A stretch of DNA of 64,000 nt. It comes from Mycobacterium palustre. Its GTDB lineage: Bacteria; Actinomycetota; Actinomycetes; Mycobacteriales; Mycobacteriaceae. Below the pieces are notes generated by a model. The model was given only the letters and a program-made list of their open reading frames with translations, had not been told where the DNA came from and did no database searches. Position 1 is the first letter of the stretch. Every line of letters starts with the position of its first letter. Below, in pieces: positions 1 through 7,950 of this stretch. The stretch is taken from the NCBI RefSeq assembly GCF_002101785.1, contig NZ_LQPJ01000136.1:202451-266450 (forward strand). Direction: 5' to 3'. The translations under genes were made by a program, and so were the position numbers.

Positions 1-314
1 CCCGGAAGGGCCGACCTGGCCGCCGGCGTCGACAGGAAATCGGTTGTCCGGCAGACCATTTCACGCAGGTCGTCGCGCAGCGACCCGGTGTCGGGGATCG
101 CGGTCGCGGCGCCGATCGGGAAGACGGCCTCGTGCACCAGGTGGGCCTTGCTGGGCCAGCGCCGGTAGATGGCGGGCTTGCTGGTGCCGGCACGCGTGGC
201 GATGGCCGCGACCGACAGCCCCGCGTAGCCGGTTTCGGCGAGGAGCTCGACCGTCGCGCAAAGCACGGCGGCGTCGATGCGGGGGTCACGGGGCCGCCCA
301 AAATCCACTACCAT
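1..314 (-). CDS. TetR-family regulator, C-terminus cut off by window edge
   Basis: The first 104 residues of a TetR-type repressor are visible; the gene runs off the left edge. The start is the ATG whose complement is at 312-314, giving MVVDFGRPRDPRIDAAVL. The N-terminal helix-turn-helix is recognisable at about residues 30-50 (LSVAAIATRAGTSKPAIYRRW), followed by the typical SKAHLVHEAV linker. The ligand domain is mostly missing, so the effector cannot be guessed. It is divergent from the sulfotransferase at 342 with only 27 bp between the start codons, so it probably controls that gene and itself. The AT-rich spacer around 314-341 is the likely operator. Confidence 0.85.
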   Translation of the reverse strand, partial: MVVDFGRPRDPRIDAAVLCATVELLAETGYAGLSVAAIATRAGTSKPAIYRRWPSKAHLVHEAVFPIGAATAIPDTGSLRDDLREMVCRTTDFLSTPAARSALP

Positions 315-341
315 TTCGAAACTGAAAGTAACATAAGTCAG

Positions 342-1583
342 GTGACCGACACCGGCGTCGTCATCCTCGACGACCTAGCGCAGCCCCGATTCACCGCGGA
401 GGCCCGGCAGATCCTCGACATGATGGCCACGATGGCCCCCGACTGCCCGCTCGACGCCGACGCGCTGCACGCCCGCGCCACCGCCGACACCGGCCTCGAC
501 GACTTCGGCGCGCCAGACTACCGAGAACGGCTCGACGTCTACCTCGCCGCGCTGCGTGACATCGACGGCCTGCACCCCGCCGGAGCGGTCAACTTCTACG
601 GGCAGCTGCTGCAGTCGCTCAAGAACCGGCTGCTGTTCACCGACCTGATGAGTCGCCATCCCGAGATCGACGACATCGAGCTGCAACCGCCGGTCGTGAT
701 CGCCGGCCTGCCCCGCACCGGGACCACCCACCTGCACAACCTGCTGGCCGCGCCGCCCACCTTCCGCACCATGCCGTACTGGGAGAGCGTCGAACCGTTT
801 CCGCTGCCCAATGAGGTTGGGGCGGAACCGGATCCGCGGCGGGCGCGGATGGACGTGGCCGTCGCGGTGATCAACACGGTGATGCCGCATTTCGCGCTGA
901 TGCACGAGATGACCACCGACCACGTCCACGAAGAGATCCAGTTGCTGGCCAACGACTTTTCCACGATGCTCTTCGAGACGCTGGCCGACGTGCCGCGCTG
1001 GCGCGACCACTACACCGCCCACGACCAGACTCCCCACTACCGTCACCTGGCCCGACAGCTCAAGGCGATGCAGTTCCTGCGCGGCGGGCGGCGCTGGCTG
1101 CTCAAGTCGCCCCAGCACCTCGAGCAGGTGCCGGTGCTGGATCGGGTCTTCCCGGGCAGCATCGTCGTGTTCACCCACCGCGACCCGGTGCCGGTGGCGC
1201 TGTCGATGATCGCGATGATCACCTATTCCGCGCGGATGCACCGCTCACCGGTGCCCGTGGCGAAGATCGCGGCCTACTGGATCGAGCGCCTGGATCGAAT
1301 GCTCGCCGCGCTCGTCCGCGACCGCGACACGATCGGCCCGGAACGCTCGGTCGACGTGCGTTTCGACGACTTCATGGCCGACGAACTGGGCGTCGCCGAG
1401 CGGGTGTACGCCCTGGCCGGCGAACCCTGCAGCGAGCCGGTGCGCGCGGCGATCGCCGACTACGCCGCACGGCACCGGCGCGGCCGGCTGGGAAGCGTCG
1501 AGACGTCGCCCGAGATGTTCGGGCTGACCGAAGAGGGCCTGCGCGAGCGCTTCGCGCCCTACGTCGAGCGGTTCCTGGCCTAA
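342..1583 (+). CDS. Sulfotransferase family protein (413 aa)
   Basis: PAPS-dependent sulfotransferase of the kind abundant in mycobacteria, predicted to move a sulfo group to an unidentified lipid, sterol or sugar. The 5'-phosphosulfate loop GLPRTGTTH lies at residues 122-130. A 3'-phosphate-binding stretch with HRDP follows the LLKSPQH block. The length fits the family (about 380-420). The frame is open further upstream, but GTG at 342 is chosen because it leaves the divergent TetR promoter free and starts the conserved protein. The flanking TetR (1-314) is the likely regulator. The epoxide hydrolase follows after 27 bp and may be co-transcribed. The substrate is unknown. Confidence 0.85.
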   Translation: MTDTGVVILDDLAQPRFTAEARQILDMMATMAPDCPLDADALHARATADTGLDDFGAPDYRERLDVYLAALRDIDGLHPAGAVNFYGQLLQSLKNRLLFTDLMSRHPEIDDIELQPPVVIAGLPRTGTTHLHNLLAAPPTFRTMPYWESVEPFPLPNEVGAEPDPRRARMDVAVAVINTVMPHFALMHEMTTDHVHEEIQLLANDFSTMLFETLADVPRWRDHYTAHDQTPHYRHLARQLKAMQFLRGGRRWLLKSPQHLEQVPVLDRVFPGSIVVFTHRDPVPVALSMIAMITYSARMHRSPVPVAKIAAYWIERLDRMLAALVRDRDTIGPERSVDVRFDDFMADELGVAERVYALAGEPCSEPVRAAIADYAARHRRGRLGSVETSPEMFGLTEEGLRERFAPYVERFLA

Positions 1584-1610
1584 TGGGGGCATCGAGTACC
1601 TTCTCAACAC

Positions 1611-2500
1611 ATGGTCGCTATGCCCGCGCTGGACGGTGTCGAACACAGGTATGTCGAACTCGGCGACGGCGTCACCATCCACGTCGCGGATGCCGGCCCG
1701 GCCCACGGCCCGGCGGTGATGCTGGTGCACGGCTTCCCCCAGAACTGGTGGGAATGGCACGAATTGATCCAACCGCTGGCCGAGGACGGGTTTCGGGTGC
1801 TGTGCCCGGACCTCCGCGGCGCGGGCTGGAGCTCGGCCCCCGCTGCCGGTACCTCAAGAACGACATGGCCGACGACTTGGCCGCGGCCCTCGATCGGTTG
1901 GGCGTCGCGACCGTCAGGCTCGCCGCCCACGACTGGGGCGGCCCCATCGCGTTCACGATGATGCTGCGCCACCCGGAGAAAGTCACCGGCTTTTTCGGGA
2001 TGAACACTTCCGCGCCCTGGGTGATCCCCAGCCTCAAGATGCTCCGCAACCTCTGGCGGTTCTGGTACCAGGTACCGATCGCGCTGCCGGTGATCGGCCC
2101 GCGTGTGGTCGGCGATCCCAAGGCCCGGTTCTACCGGGCTCTGGCGTCGTGGGTGGGCGGCGGCTACCTGGTACCCGACGACGACGTCCGCTTCTACATC
2201 GAGTGCATGCGTCAGCCCGGCCACGCGCTGGCCGGTTCGCGGTGGTACCGGACGTTTTTGAGCACGGAGCTGTTCCGTTGGCTGCGCGGCGAATACGACG
2301 ACGCCCGCGTCGACGTGCCCGTGCGCTGGCTCAGCGGCACCAAAGACCCGGTGCTCACGGTGGATCTACTTGACGGATATGCCGACCGCATAAGCGATTT
2401 CGAGGTCGAGATCGTCGAGGGCGCCGGCCACTGGATCGTCGAACAGCGGCCCGAGCTGGTGCTGGACCGACTCAAGGCCTTCCTTCGCGACGAAAAGTGA
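1611..2500 (+). pseudogene. ephF: Epoxide hydrolase (EphF-like), broken by a one-base frameshift
   Basis: Alpha/beta-hydrolase of the epoxide hydrolase type, syntenic with Rv0134 (ephF). The N-terminal part is read from 1611 with the oxyanion motif HGFPQNWWEWH at residues 40-50. After LRGAGWSSAP the reading frame must change to continue as YLKNDMADDLAAALDRLG, which carries the nucleophile motif AHDWGG and the C-terminal catalytic His in GAGHWIVEQ. Adding one C to the C-run at 1837-1841 restores a single 296-aa protein, the usual family length. As given, translation from 1611 ends at 1961 with a 116-aa product. Either a true null allele or a homopolymer sequencing error. All catalytic residues are still encoded, which favours a recent event or an error. 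Confidence 0.85.
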
Positions 2501-2521
2501 AGCGCCGCTGAGCCTTGCGCG

Positions 2522-2734
2522 TCAGTCGACGCCGATGGTGACCTCGGTGGACTTAATGAAGACGGTCGCGGGCTGCCCCTCTTTGAGGCCGAGCTCGAGC
2601 GCGGCGTCCTTGGTGACCGACGCCGTGACGGTCTGATCGCCGCCGTCCAGCTTCACCCTCACGATCGCCATCACGCTACCGATCTCCACTTCGGTGATCG
2701 TTCCTTGGAGCTGGTTTCGGGTCGATAACCGCAT
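2522..2734 (-). CDS. Molbindin-type TOBE/Mop domain protein (70 aa)
   Basis: A single Mop/TOBE domain fills the protein (MRLSTRNQLQGTITEVEIG...). Such molbindins are small cytoplasmic proteins that bind molybdate or tungstate oligomerically and buffer or sense it. The pattern N-x-L-x-G-x-I-x-x-V near the start and the later LGLKEGQPATVFIKSTEV are typical. A good Shine-Dalgarno GGAGG lies 6 nt before the ATG. It is 39 bp downstream of the TetR gene on the same strand and may be co-transcribed with it. No molybdate ABC transporter is seen nearby. Confidence 0.85.
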   Translation of the reverse strand: MRLSTRNQLQGTITEVEIGSVMAIVRVKLDGGDQTVTASVTKDAALELGLKEGQPATVFIKSTEVTIGVD

Positions 2735-2773
2735 CGCGATCCTCCGTCGTGGTTTTCCGGGTCGGGGTCGAGC

Positions 2774-3379
2774 CTAATGTCGGGGGCCGAGCAAAGCTAC
2801 GGAGGCGTCGATGGCCGGTTCGACTATTTCTCGGACGGGCCGGGCGTCCTCGACGGTGACGGCGGTCAGTTCGCGCAGGCCCCCCAGCAGGATCAACGCC
2901 AGCGGCGCCGTCAGCGGCGGCAGCTGCGCGCGCCGGAACCCAGGGTTGGCGCTGAGGGCGATCAGCAGGTCGGACAGCAACTGCTGCCCGTGGCGCTGGA
3001 CGGGGCGGGCGACCGCGCCCAGCGACGGAAGTTCGCGGATCCAGCTCAAGGTTATGGCCGGGCGCGACTCGATGTGGCCCACGTAGGCCTCGACGGCCTG
3101 GCGGATCTGCCGGTGCCAGTCGGCTTCGGGATCGACTGCCGCTGCGATGTGTTCGCCCAGCTTTTCGATGTCGTCCCGCAGCAGTTCCAGGAAGCATTCC
3201 TCCTTGCTGGCGAACTGGCCATAGAAGGTGCGCTTGGAGGTGCGGGCGTGGCGGACGATGTCGGCGACCGTGCTGGCGCGGTAACCGCGCTCGGCGATCG
3301 AGGTGGCGAGGCCGTCGAGCAGCCGAAGCCGGAACGGATCGACCTCGCCGAGGACCGCGTCGTCAACCGCTGCTGTCAC
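2774..3379 (-). CDS. TetR-family regulator (Rv0135c-like)
   Basis: 201-aa TetR repressor with an N-terminal helix-turn-helix at about residues 35-58 (ASTVADIVRHARTSKRTFYGQF) and a helical ligand domain. By position it matches Rv0135c of M. tuberculosis, between ephF and cyp138. It is divergent from the cytochrome P450 gene at 3510. The 130 bp between them carries two copies of an 18-bp palindrome (3421-3438 and 3454-3471), the probable binding sites for this protein. The effector is unknown; a P450 substrate or product is the natural guess. Confidence 0.85.
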   Translation of the reverse strand: MTAAVDDAVLGEVDPFRLRLLDGLATSIAERGYRASTVADIVRHARTSKRTFYGQFASKEECFLELLRDDIEKLGEHIAAAVDPEADWHRQIRQAVEAYVGHIESRPAITLSWIRELPSLGAVARPVQRHGQQLLSDLLIALSANPGFRRAQLPPLTAPLALILLGGLRELTAVTVEDARPVREIVEPAIDASVALLGPRH

Positions 3380-3420
3380 GGCCGGCGCCCCCTTCGGTGA
3401 TCACGGCACCTTGTCCGGTC

Positions 3421-3471
3421 TGGTACCACAGAGTACCGTATCCCGGGAACGCTTGGTACAGCGCGGTACCA
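3421..3471. promoter_or_regulatory. Pair of TGGTAC-N6-GTACC(A/G) palindromes, likely TetR operator
   Basis: Two sites with the same design stand between the divergent TetR (start 3379) and cyp138 (start 3510). Site 1 at 3421-3438 is TGGTAC-N6-GTACCG; site 2 at 3454-3471 is TGGTAC-N6-GTACCA, a perfect inverted repeat. Their centres are 33 bp apart, about three helical turns, so both face the same side of the DNA. This is seen directly; binding by the 2774-3379 TetR protein is inference. Confidence 0.7.
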
Positions 3472-3509
3472 CCCCGCTTCGGGGCAGATGATTGGGAGCG
3501 ACCACCGCC

Positions 3510-4835
3510 ATGAGCGAGCTAGCCACGGCCCCCCCGGCGTCCCCGGCAGTCCGATTGCCGCCGGCGGCCCGGATCCCAAAGCCCCTCTGCGGCATGATCT
3601 TTGCGATTTCCAGGCGCGGGATGATCAAGCGCCTGGCGCGCCGCTACGGCAACGTCTTCATGCTCAACGTCCCGATCTACGGTCGCGTCGTGGTGGTCGG
3701 TGATCCGCAGCTGGCCAAGCGGATCTTCACCACCAGCCCCGAGGAGCTCGGCAACATCCAGCCCAACCTGAGCCGCCTGTTCGGCTCGGGTTCGGTCTTC
3801 GCGCTCGACCGCGACGATCATCGCAGGCGCCGGCGGTTGTTGGCGCCGCCGTTCCACGGCAAGAGCATGAAGAACTACGAGGCCATCATCGAGGAAGAGA
3901 CCCTACGCGAGACCGCGAACTGGCCGGAGGGCCGGCCGTTTCCGACGCTGCCGTCGACGATGCGCATCACGCTCAACGCCATCCTGCGCGCCGTCTTCGG
4001 CGCCGACGGCGCCGAGCTCGACGAGCTGCGCCGGCTCATCCCGCCGTGGGTCACCCTCGGCTCGCGCCTGGCCACCCTGCCCAAACCGCAACGGACCTAT
4101 GGCCGGTTCAGCCCCTGGGGGCGGCTGGCCGAGTGGCGCCGCCAGTACGACATCGTCCTCGACCGGCTGATCGCCGCCGAGCGGGCCGACCCCAACTTCG
4201 CCGAGCGAACCGACGTGCTCGCCCTGATGCTGCGCAGCACTTACGACGACGGTTCGACGATGTCGCGCAAGGACATCGGTGACGAGCTGCTGACGCTGCT
4301 TGCCGCCGGGCACGAAACCACCGCGGCCACGCTCGCCTGGGCGTTCGAGCGGTTGGTCAGGCACCCCGACGTGCTGGCGGCCATGGTCGAAGAGGCCGAC
4401 AACGGCGGTTCGGAGCTGCGCCAAGCCGCGATTCTCGAGGTGCAGCGCACGCGCACGGTAATCGATTTCGCGGCCAGGCGTGTCTATGCGCCGACCTTCA
4501 GGCTTGGGGAATGGGTTATCCCCCAAGGAAATTCGCTCATCGTCAGCATCGCTCAGATTCACGACGACCCCGCGGTCTATCCCGATCCGGACCGTTTCGA
4601 CCCGCGGCGGTATATCGGGAACAAGCCGTCGACCTTCGCCTGGATCCCGTTCGGCGGCGGCACCCGGCGGTGCGTGGGCGCCGCGTTCGCCAACATGGAG
4701 ATGGACGTCGTGCTGCGAACGGTATTGCGCCAGTTCACCATCGAGACCACGGCAGCACCGGGGGAGCGGTGGTACTGCCGGGGCGTCGCCTACATTCCCA
4801 AGGACGGCGGGCGCATCGCGGTTCGTCGGCGCTGA
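3510..4835 (+). CDS. cyp138: Cytochrome P450 (CYP138-like)
   Basis: Heme-thiolate monooxygenase of 441 aa. The I-helix oxygen-activation motif AAGHETTAATL, the K-helix ExxR (EVQR) and the heme loop FGGGTRRCVGAAF with its cysteine are all present, so it should be active with a suitable redox partner. No ferredoxin is adjacent. The order TetR-P450-msrA equals Rv0135c-Rv0136-Rv0137c, so it is the CYP138 orthologue by synteny and length. ATG 3510 is preferred over an in-frame TTG at 3492 because GGGAGCG lies about 10 nt before it. Control by the divergent TetR through the paired palindromes is likely. The substrate is unknown. Confidence 0.9.
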   Translation: MSELATAPPASPAVRLPPAARIPKPLCGMIFAISRRGMIKRLARRYGNVFMLNVPIYGRVVVVGDPQLAKRIFTTSPEELGNIQPNLSRLFGSGSVFALDRDDHRRRRRLLAPPFHGKSMKNYEAIIEEETLRETANWPEGRPFPTLPSTMRITLNAILRAVFGADGAELDELRRLIPPWVTLGSRLATLPKPQRTYGRFSPWGRLAEWRRQYDIVLDRLIAAERADPNFAERTDVLALMLRSTYDDGSTMSRKDIGDELLTLLAAGHETTAATLAWAFERLVRHPDVLAAMVEEADNGGSELRQAAILEVQRTRTVIDFAARRVYAPTFRLGEWVIPQGNSLIVSIAQIHDDPAVYPDPDRFDPRRYIGNKPSTFAWIPFGGGTRRCVGAAFANMEMDVVLRTVLRQFTIETTAAPGERWYCRGVAYIPKDGGRIAVRRR

Positions 4836-4841
4836 ACCGGC

Positions 4842-5357
4842 CTACTGGGGCGCCGATGCGCGGCGCGGCAACTTCCAGCCCGGCCGCACGTAGTGGCACG
4901 TGTACCCCTGGGGGTAGCGCTCCAGGTAGTCCTGGTGCTCGGGCTCGGCCTCCCAGAAGTCACCGGCCGGGCTGACCTCGGTGACCACCTTGCCGGGCCA
5001 TAGCCCCGACGCGTCCACGTCGGCGATGGTGTCCAGCGCGACGCGCTTTTGCTCGTCGTCGAGGTAGAAGATGGCCGAGCGGTAGCTGGGCCCCAGGTCG
5101 TTGCCCTGCCGGTTCTTCGTCGTCGGGTCGTGAATTTGGAAGAAGAACTCCAGCAGCGTGCGGTAATCGGTGACCGCCGGGTCGTAGATGATCTCGATGG
5201 CCTCGGCGTGCGTGCCGTGGTTGCGGTAGGTCGCGTTGGGAACGTCACCCCCGGTGTAGCCGACCCGGGTCGAAATCACGCCGGGCTGCTTGCGAATCAG
5301 GTCTTGCATGCCCCAAAAGCAGCCGCCGGCCAGGATCGCCTTCTCATGCGCCGCCAT
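4842..5357 (-). CDS. msrA: Peptide methionine sulfoxide reductase MsrA
   Basis: Reduces methionine-S-sulfoxide in proteins or free methionine, part of oxidative stress repair in the cytoplasm. The catalytic motif GCFWG is at residues 12-16 (Cys13 nucleophile), followed by family blocks VGYTGG, ATYRNHGTHAEAIEI and FFFQIHDPTT. 171 aa, slightly shorter than M. tuberculosis MsrA (Rv0137c). The start ATG at 5357 is fixed by a strong AAGGAGG ribosome-binding site. Convergent with cyp138 (6 bp between stop codons). Its upstream region is shared with the gene starting at 5460 and includes the KstR-type site at 5438-5451. Confidence 0.93.
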   Translation of the reverse strand: MAAHEKAILAGGCFWGMQDLIRKQPGVISTRVGYTGGDVPNATYRNHGTHAEAIEIIYDPAVTDYRTLLEFFFQIHDPTTKNRQGNDLGPSYRSAIFYLDDEQKRVALDTIADVDASGLWPGKVVTEVSPAGDFWEAEPEHQDYLERYPQGYTCHYVRPGWKLPRRASAPQ

Positions 5358-5437
5358 ACCCGTCCTCCTTGCCGTGTGCGTGCATCGCCTCCGATTATCC
5401 CGCATCACCGGCCGGGCGAACCCTCGACAAACTTCAT

Positions 5438-5451
5438 TAGAACGTGTTCTA
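5438..5451. promoter_or_regulatory. KstR-type operator TAGAACGTGTTCTA
   Basis: A perfect 14-bp palindrome matching the published mycobacterial KstR consensus TnnAACnnGTTnnA. KstR is the TetR repressor of cholesterol-catabolism genes. The site is 8 bp before the GTG of the 5460 gene and 80 bp before msrA (other strand), so it should act mainly on the 5460-7428 gene run. The match is seen; occupancy by KstR is inference. Confidence 0.7.
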
Positions 5452-5459
5452 GTTCTGTT

Positions 5460-5966
5460 GTGGGCACGCGAGAGTTTTCCCGGAGCGAACTTGCTTCGGC
5501 GTTCGAGCAGTTCGAGGCCACGGTGGCGCGGGCCGCGCAGACCCGCGACTGGGACGCCTGGGTGCGCCAGTACACCCCCGACGTGCTCTACGTCGAGCAC
5601 GCGGCTGGCACCATGCGGGGCCGCGACCAAGTGCGCGACTGGATCCATAAAACGATGACGACGTTCCCGGGCAGCCACATGGTGGCATTCCCGACGTTGT
5701 GGTCGGTCATCGACGAGCCCACCGGTCGGGTCATCCTCGAACTGGACAACCCCATGCGCGACCCCGGCGACGGCAGCGTCATCAGCGCCACCAACATCAC
5801 GATCATCACGTACGCCGGCGACGGCCAGTGGAGCCGCGAAGAAGACATCTACAACCCGCTGCGGTTCCTGCGAGCGGGCATGAAGTGGTGCCGCAAGGCG
5901 CAGGCCCTCGGCACCCTCGACGAGGAGGCCGCGCGCTGGATGCAGCAACACGGAGGGGTCCAGTGA
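5460..5966 (+). CDS. NTF2/SnoaL-like protein (Rv0138-like)
   Basis: 168-aa protein with the cone-shaped NTF2/SnoaL fold pattern: an N-terminal helix (ASAFEQFEATVARAAQTRDWDAWVRQYTPDV), the YVEHAAGTMRGRDQVRDWI block, and a WSREEDIYNP strand. Members include ketosteroid isomerase-like enzymes and binding proteins; no catalytic pair can be assigned with confidence. GTG 5460 gives a length close to Rv0138. The stop overlaps the start of the 5963 gene, so the two are translationally coupled. A KstR-type palindrome just upstream suggests a steroid- or lipid-linked role. Confidence 0.8.
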   Translation: MGTREFSRSELASAFEQFEATVARAAQTRDWDAWVRQYTPDVLYVEHAAGTMRGRDQVRDWIHKTMTTFPGSHMVAFPTLWSVIDEPTGRVILELDNPMRDPGDGSVISATNITIITYAGDGQWSREEDIYNPLRFLRAGMKWCRKAQALGTLDEEAARWMQQHGGVQ

Positions 5967-6988
5967 GCGCGAAACCCAAGCTCGTCATAGGCGCCAACGG
6001 CTTTTTGGGTTCGCACGTGACCCGCCAGCTGGTGGCCGACGGACACGACGTGCGCGCTATGGTGCGCCCGACCGCCAACACCCGCGCCATCGACGACCTC
6101 AAGCTCAGCCGGTTTCACGGCGACGTGTTCGACACCGCGACGCTGCGCGAGGCGATGGACGGCGTCGACGACGTCTACTACTGCGTCGTCGACACCCGCG
6201 CCTGGCTGCGGGATCCGTCGCCGCTGTTTCGCACCAACGTCGAAGGCCTGCGCAACGTCCTCGACGTGGCCGTCAGACAACCGGGTCTGCACCGGTTCGT
6301 CTTCACCAGCACCTACGCCACGGTGGGCCGGCGGCACGGGCACGTGGCGACCGAGGACGACGTCATCGAGCCGCGCGGGCTGACCCCGTATGTCCAGTCC
6401 CGGGTGCAGGCCGAGGACTTGGTGATGCGCTACGCGGCCGAGGCGGGGTTGCCCGCCGTGGCCATGTGCGTCTCGACGACGTACGGCAGCGGCGACTGGG
6501 GCCGCACCCCGCATGGGGCGTTCATCGCCGGCGCGGTCTTCGGCAAGCTGCCCTTCCTCATGGACGGCATCGAACTGGAGGTCGTCGGCGTCGACGACGC
6601 CGCGCGGGCCATGATCCTGGCCGCCGAGCGCGGCCGCATCGGCGAGCGTTACCTGATTTCCGAGCGGATGATCGCGCTGAAGGACGTCGTGCGGATCGCG
6701 GCCGACGAGGCCGGCGTGCCGGCGCCGCGGCGCTCGATCTCGGTGCCGACGCTGTATGCCCTCGGCGCGCTGGGCAGCCTGCGGGCCCGCCTCACCGGCA
6801 AGGATGCCGAGCTCAGCCTCGCCTCGGTGCGGATGATGCGGGCGGAAGCGCCCGTCGACCACAGCAAGGCGGTCCGGGAATTGGGCTGGCAGCCCCGCCC
6901 GGTCGAGGAATCCGTGCGCGAGGCGGCCCGATTCTGGGCCGCGATGCGCACCGGCCGCAAAGACAGCGCCCCCGCCCAAGCCGATTAG
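5963..6988 (+). CDS. NAD(P)-dependent epimerase/dehydratase-type SDR (Rv0139-like)
   Basis: 341-aa extended short-chain dehydrogenase. The Rossmann motif GANGFLGSH is at residues 10-18. The active-site tyrosine region reads YVQSR, so the usual YxxxK lysine is an arginine; activity may be altered. The family includes dihydroflavonol reductase, 3-beta-HSD and sugar epimerases. GTG 5963 overlaps the preceding stop codon and has GGAGGGG before it. Orthologous by position to Rv0139. Co-transcribed with 5460, and so probably under the same KstR-type control. Substrate not known. Confidence 0.85.
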   Translation: MSAKPKLVIGANGFLGSHVTRQLVADGHDVRAMVRPTANTRAIDDLKLSRFHGDVFDTATLREAMDGVDDVYYCVVDTRAWLRDPSPLFRTNVEGLRNVLDVAVRQPGLHRFVFTSTYATVGRRHGHVATEDDVIEPRGLTPYVQSRVQAEDLVMRYAAEAGLPAVAMCVSTTYGSGDWGRTPHGAFIAGAVFGKLPFLMDGIELEVVGVDDAARAMILAAERGRIGERYLISERMIALKDVVRIAADEAGVPAPRRSISVPTLYALGALGSLRARLTGKDAELSLASVRMMRAEAPVDHSKAVRELGWQPRPVEESVREAARFWAAMRTGRKDSAPAQAD

Positions 6989-7047
6989 GGGAAGCCTGGC
7001 CGGCCTCGCGGTGTTGCACCACACACCTGCGTAAGAAGGAGACATCG

Positions 7048-7428
7048 ATGAGCCACCGCCAAGTCCTCGAACCCAACGCCGGCCATCCCATCACGATCGA
7101 GCCCACGCGGGGACGGGTGCAGGTTCGCGTCAACGGCGAGCTGGTCGCGGACACGACCGAGGCATTGGAACTGCGTGAAGCGACTTTGCCTGCGGTGCAA
7201 TACATTCCGCTAAGCGATGTGGTCTCCGACCGGCTGACCCGCACCGACACCAGCACCTACTGCCCGTTCAAGGGCGACGCCAGCTACTACAGCGTGACCA
7301 CCGCGGCCGGCGACACCGTCGACGACGTGATCTGGACCTACGAGCACCCCTACCCGGCCGTCGCGGCGATCGCGGGGCATGTCGCGTTCTACCCCGACAA
7401 GGCCGAAATCAGCGTCTCGGCCTCATAG
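7048..7428 (+). CDS. DUF427 domain protein (Rv0140-like)
   Basis: 126-aa protein that is one DUF427 domain: VRVNGELVADTTEAL, then TYCPFKGDASYYSV, DDVIWTYEHPYP and a C-terminal GHVAFYPDK. DUF427 proteins are small beta-rich cytoplasmic proteins of unknown role. Strong AAGGAG site 8 nt before ATG 7048. Third gene of the run that starts at 5460. A second, two-domain DUF427 protein is encoded at 52391-53065. Confidence 0.88.
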   Translation: MSHRQVLEPNAGHPITIEPTRGRVQVRVNGELVADTTEALELREATLPAVQYIPLSDVVSDRLTRTDTSTYCPFKGDASYYSVTTAAGDTVDDVIWTYEHPYPAVAAIAGHVAFYPDKAEISVSAS

Positions 7429-7442
7429 CACCCGGTAGCGGG

Positions 7443-7847
7443 TCAGTGGGCCCGCTCCGCCGCGCCCGGCAGGGCCCGCTCCGCCGCGCGCGTGTCGCTG
7501 TACTCGCGCATCGAGACGATCAGCCCGTCGCGGGTTTCCACGATGCACACGAACGGGCTGTCGAACTTCACGCCGTCGACGGTGGTGCCGGAGGCGTTGG
7601 CCTCCACCACCACCGTGTCGCCCTCGCTGATGCAGCGGAGCAGGTCGATGGTGAGCTCGAGGGTCTGCTTGCGCCAGTCGATCGCCTTGCGCAGCGTGTC
7701 CTTGTCAAACGAAACCCGGGTGTAGACGCTCCAGTAGGTGAAGTCGTCGCTGAGCAACGTGAAGCCCTCGTCCAAATCGCCCCCCTCGCTCATGCTCTGC
7801 AGGAACATCCAGGCGAGCTCTGTGTGAGGGCCATCGAATGGCGTCAT
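7443..7847 (-). CDS. SnoaL-like nuclear transport factor 2 family protein (Rv0141c-like)
   Basis: 134 aa when started at the ATG at 7847 (MTPFDGPHTELAWMFLQ). A longer start at 7886 is possible. The pattern of an N-terminal helix, then LLSDDFTYWSVY, LTIDLLRCISEGDTVVVEANASGTTVDGVKFDSPFVCIVE and a final VSMREYSDT strand is the SnoaL-like fold, used by hydratases, isomerases and small-molecule binders. Position matches Rv0141c. The 104 bp between its start and the glycosylase at 7951 form a divergent promoter. Function unknown. Confidence 0.78.
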   Translation of the reverse strand: MTPFDGPHTELAWMFLQSMSEGGDLDEGFTLLSDDFTYWSVYTRVSFDKDTLRKAIDWRKQTLELTIDLLRCISEGDTVVVEANASGTTVDGVKFDSPFVCIVETRDGLIVSMREYSDTRAAERALPGAAERAH

Positions 7848-7950
7848 CACATCGCAATAGTGTCGTGGCACACGAGTGGCGGTCAATCAGCACGAACGTA
7901 GAACTAACTGTGATTGCCGCAAATACATTTCCGCAAATGAGAAGAGCCGG

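Noticed and set aside
375..1241. 288-aa - strand frame over the sulfotransferase
   Set aside because: Antisense shadow; the + strand has the PAPS-binding motif.
1830..1865. Programmed frameshift in ephF
   Set aside because: No stimulatory structure or conserved slippery signal recognised, and housekeeping-type hydrolases do not use one; a C-run indel is simpler.
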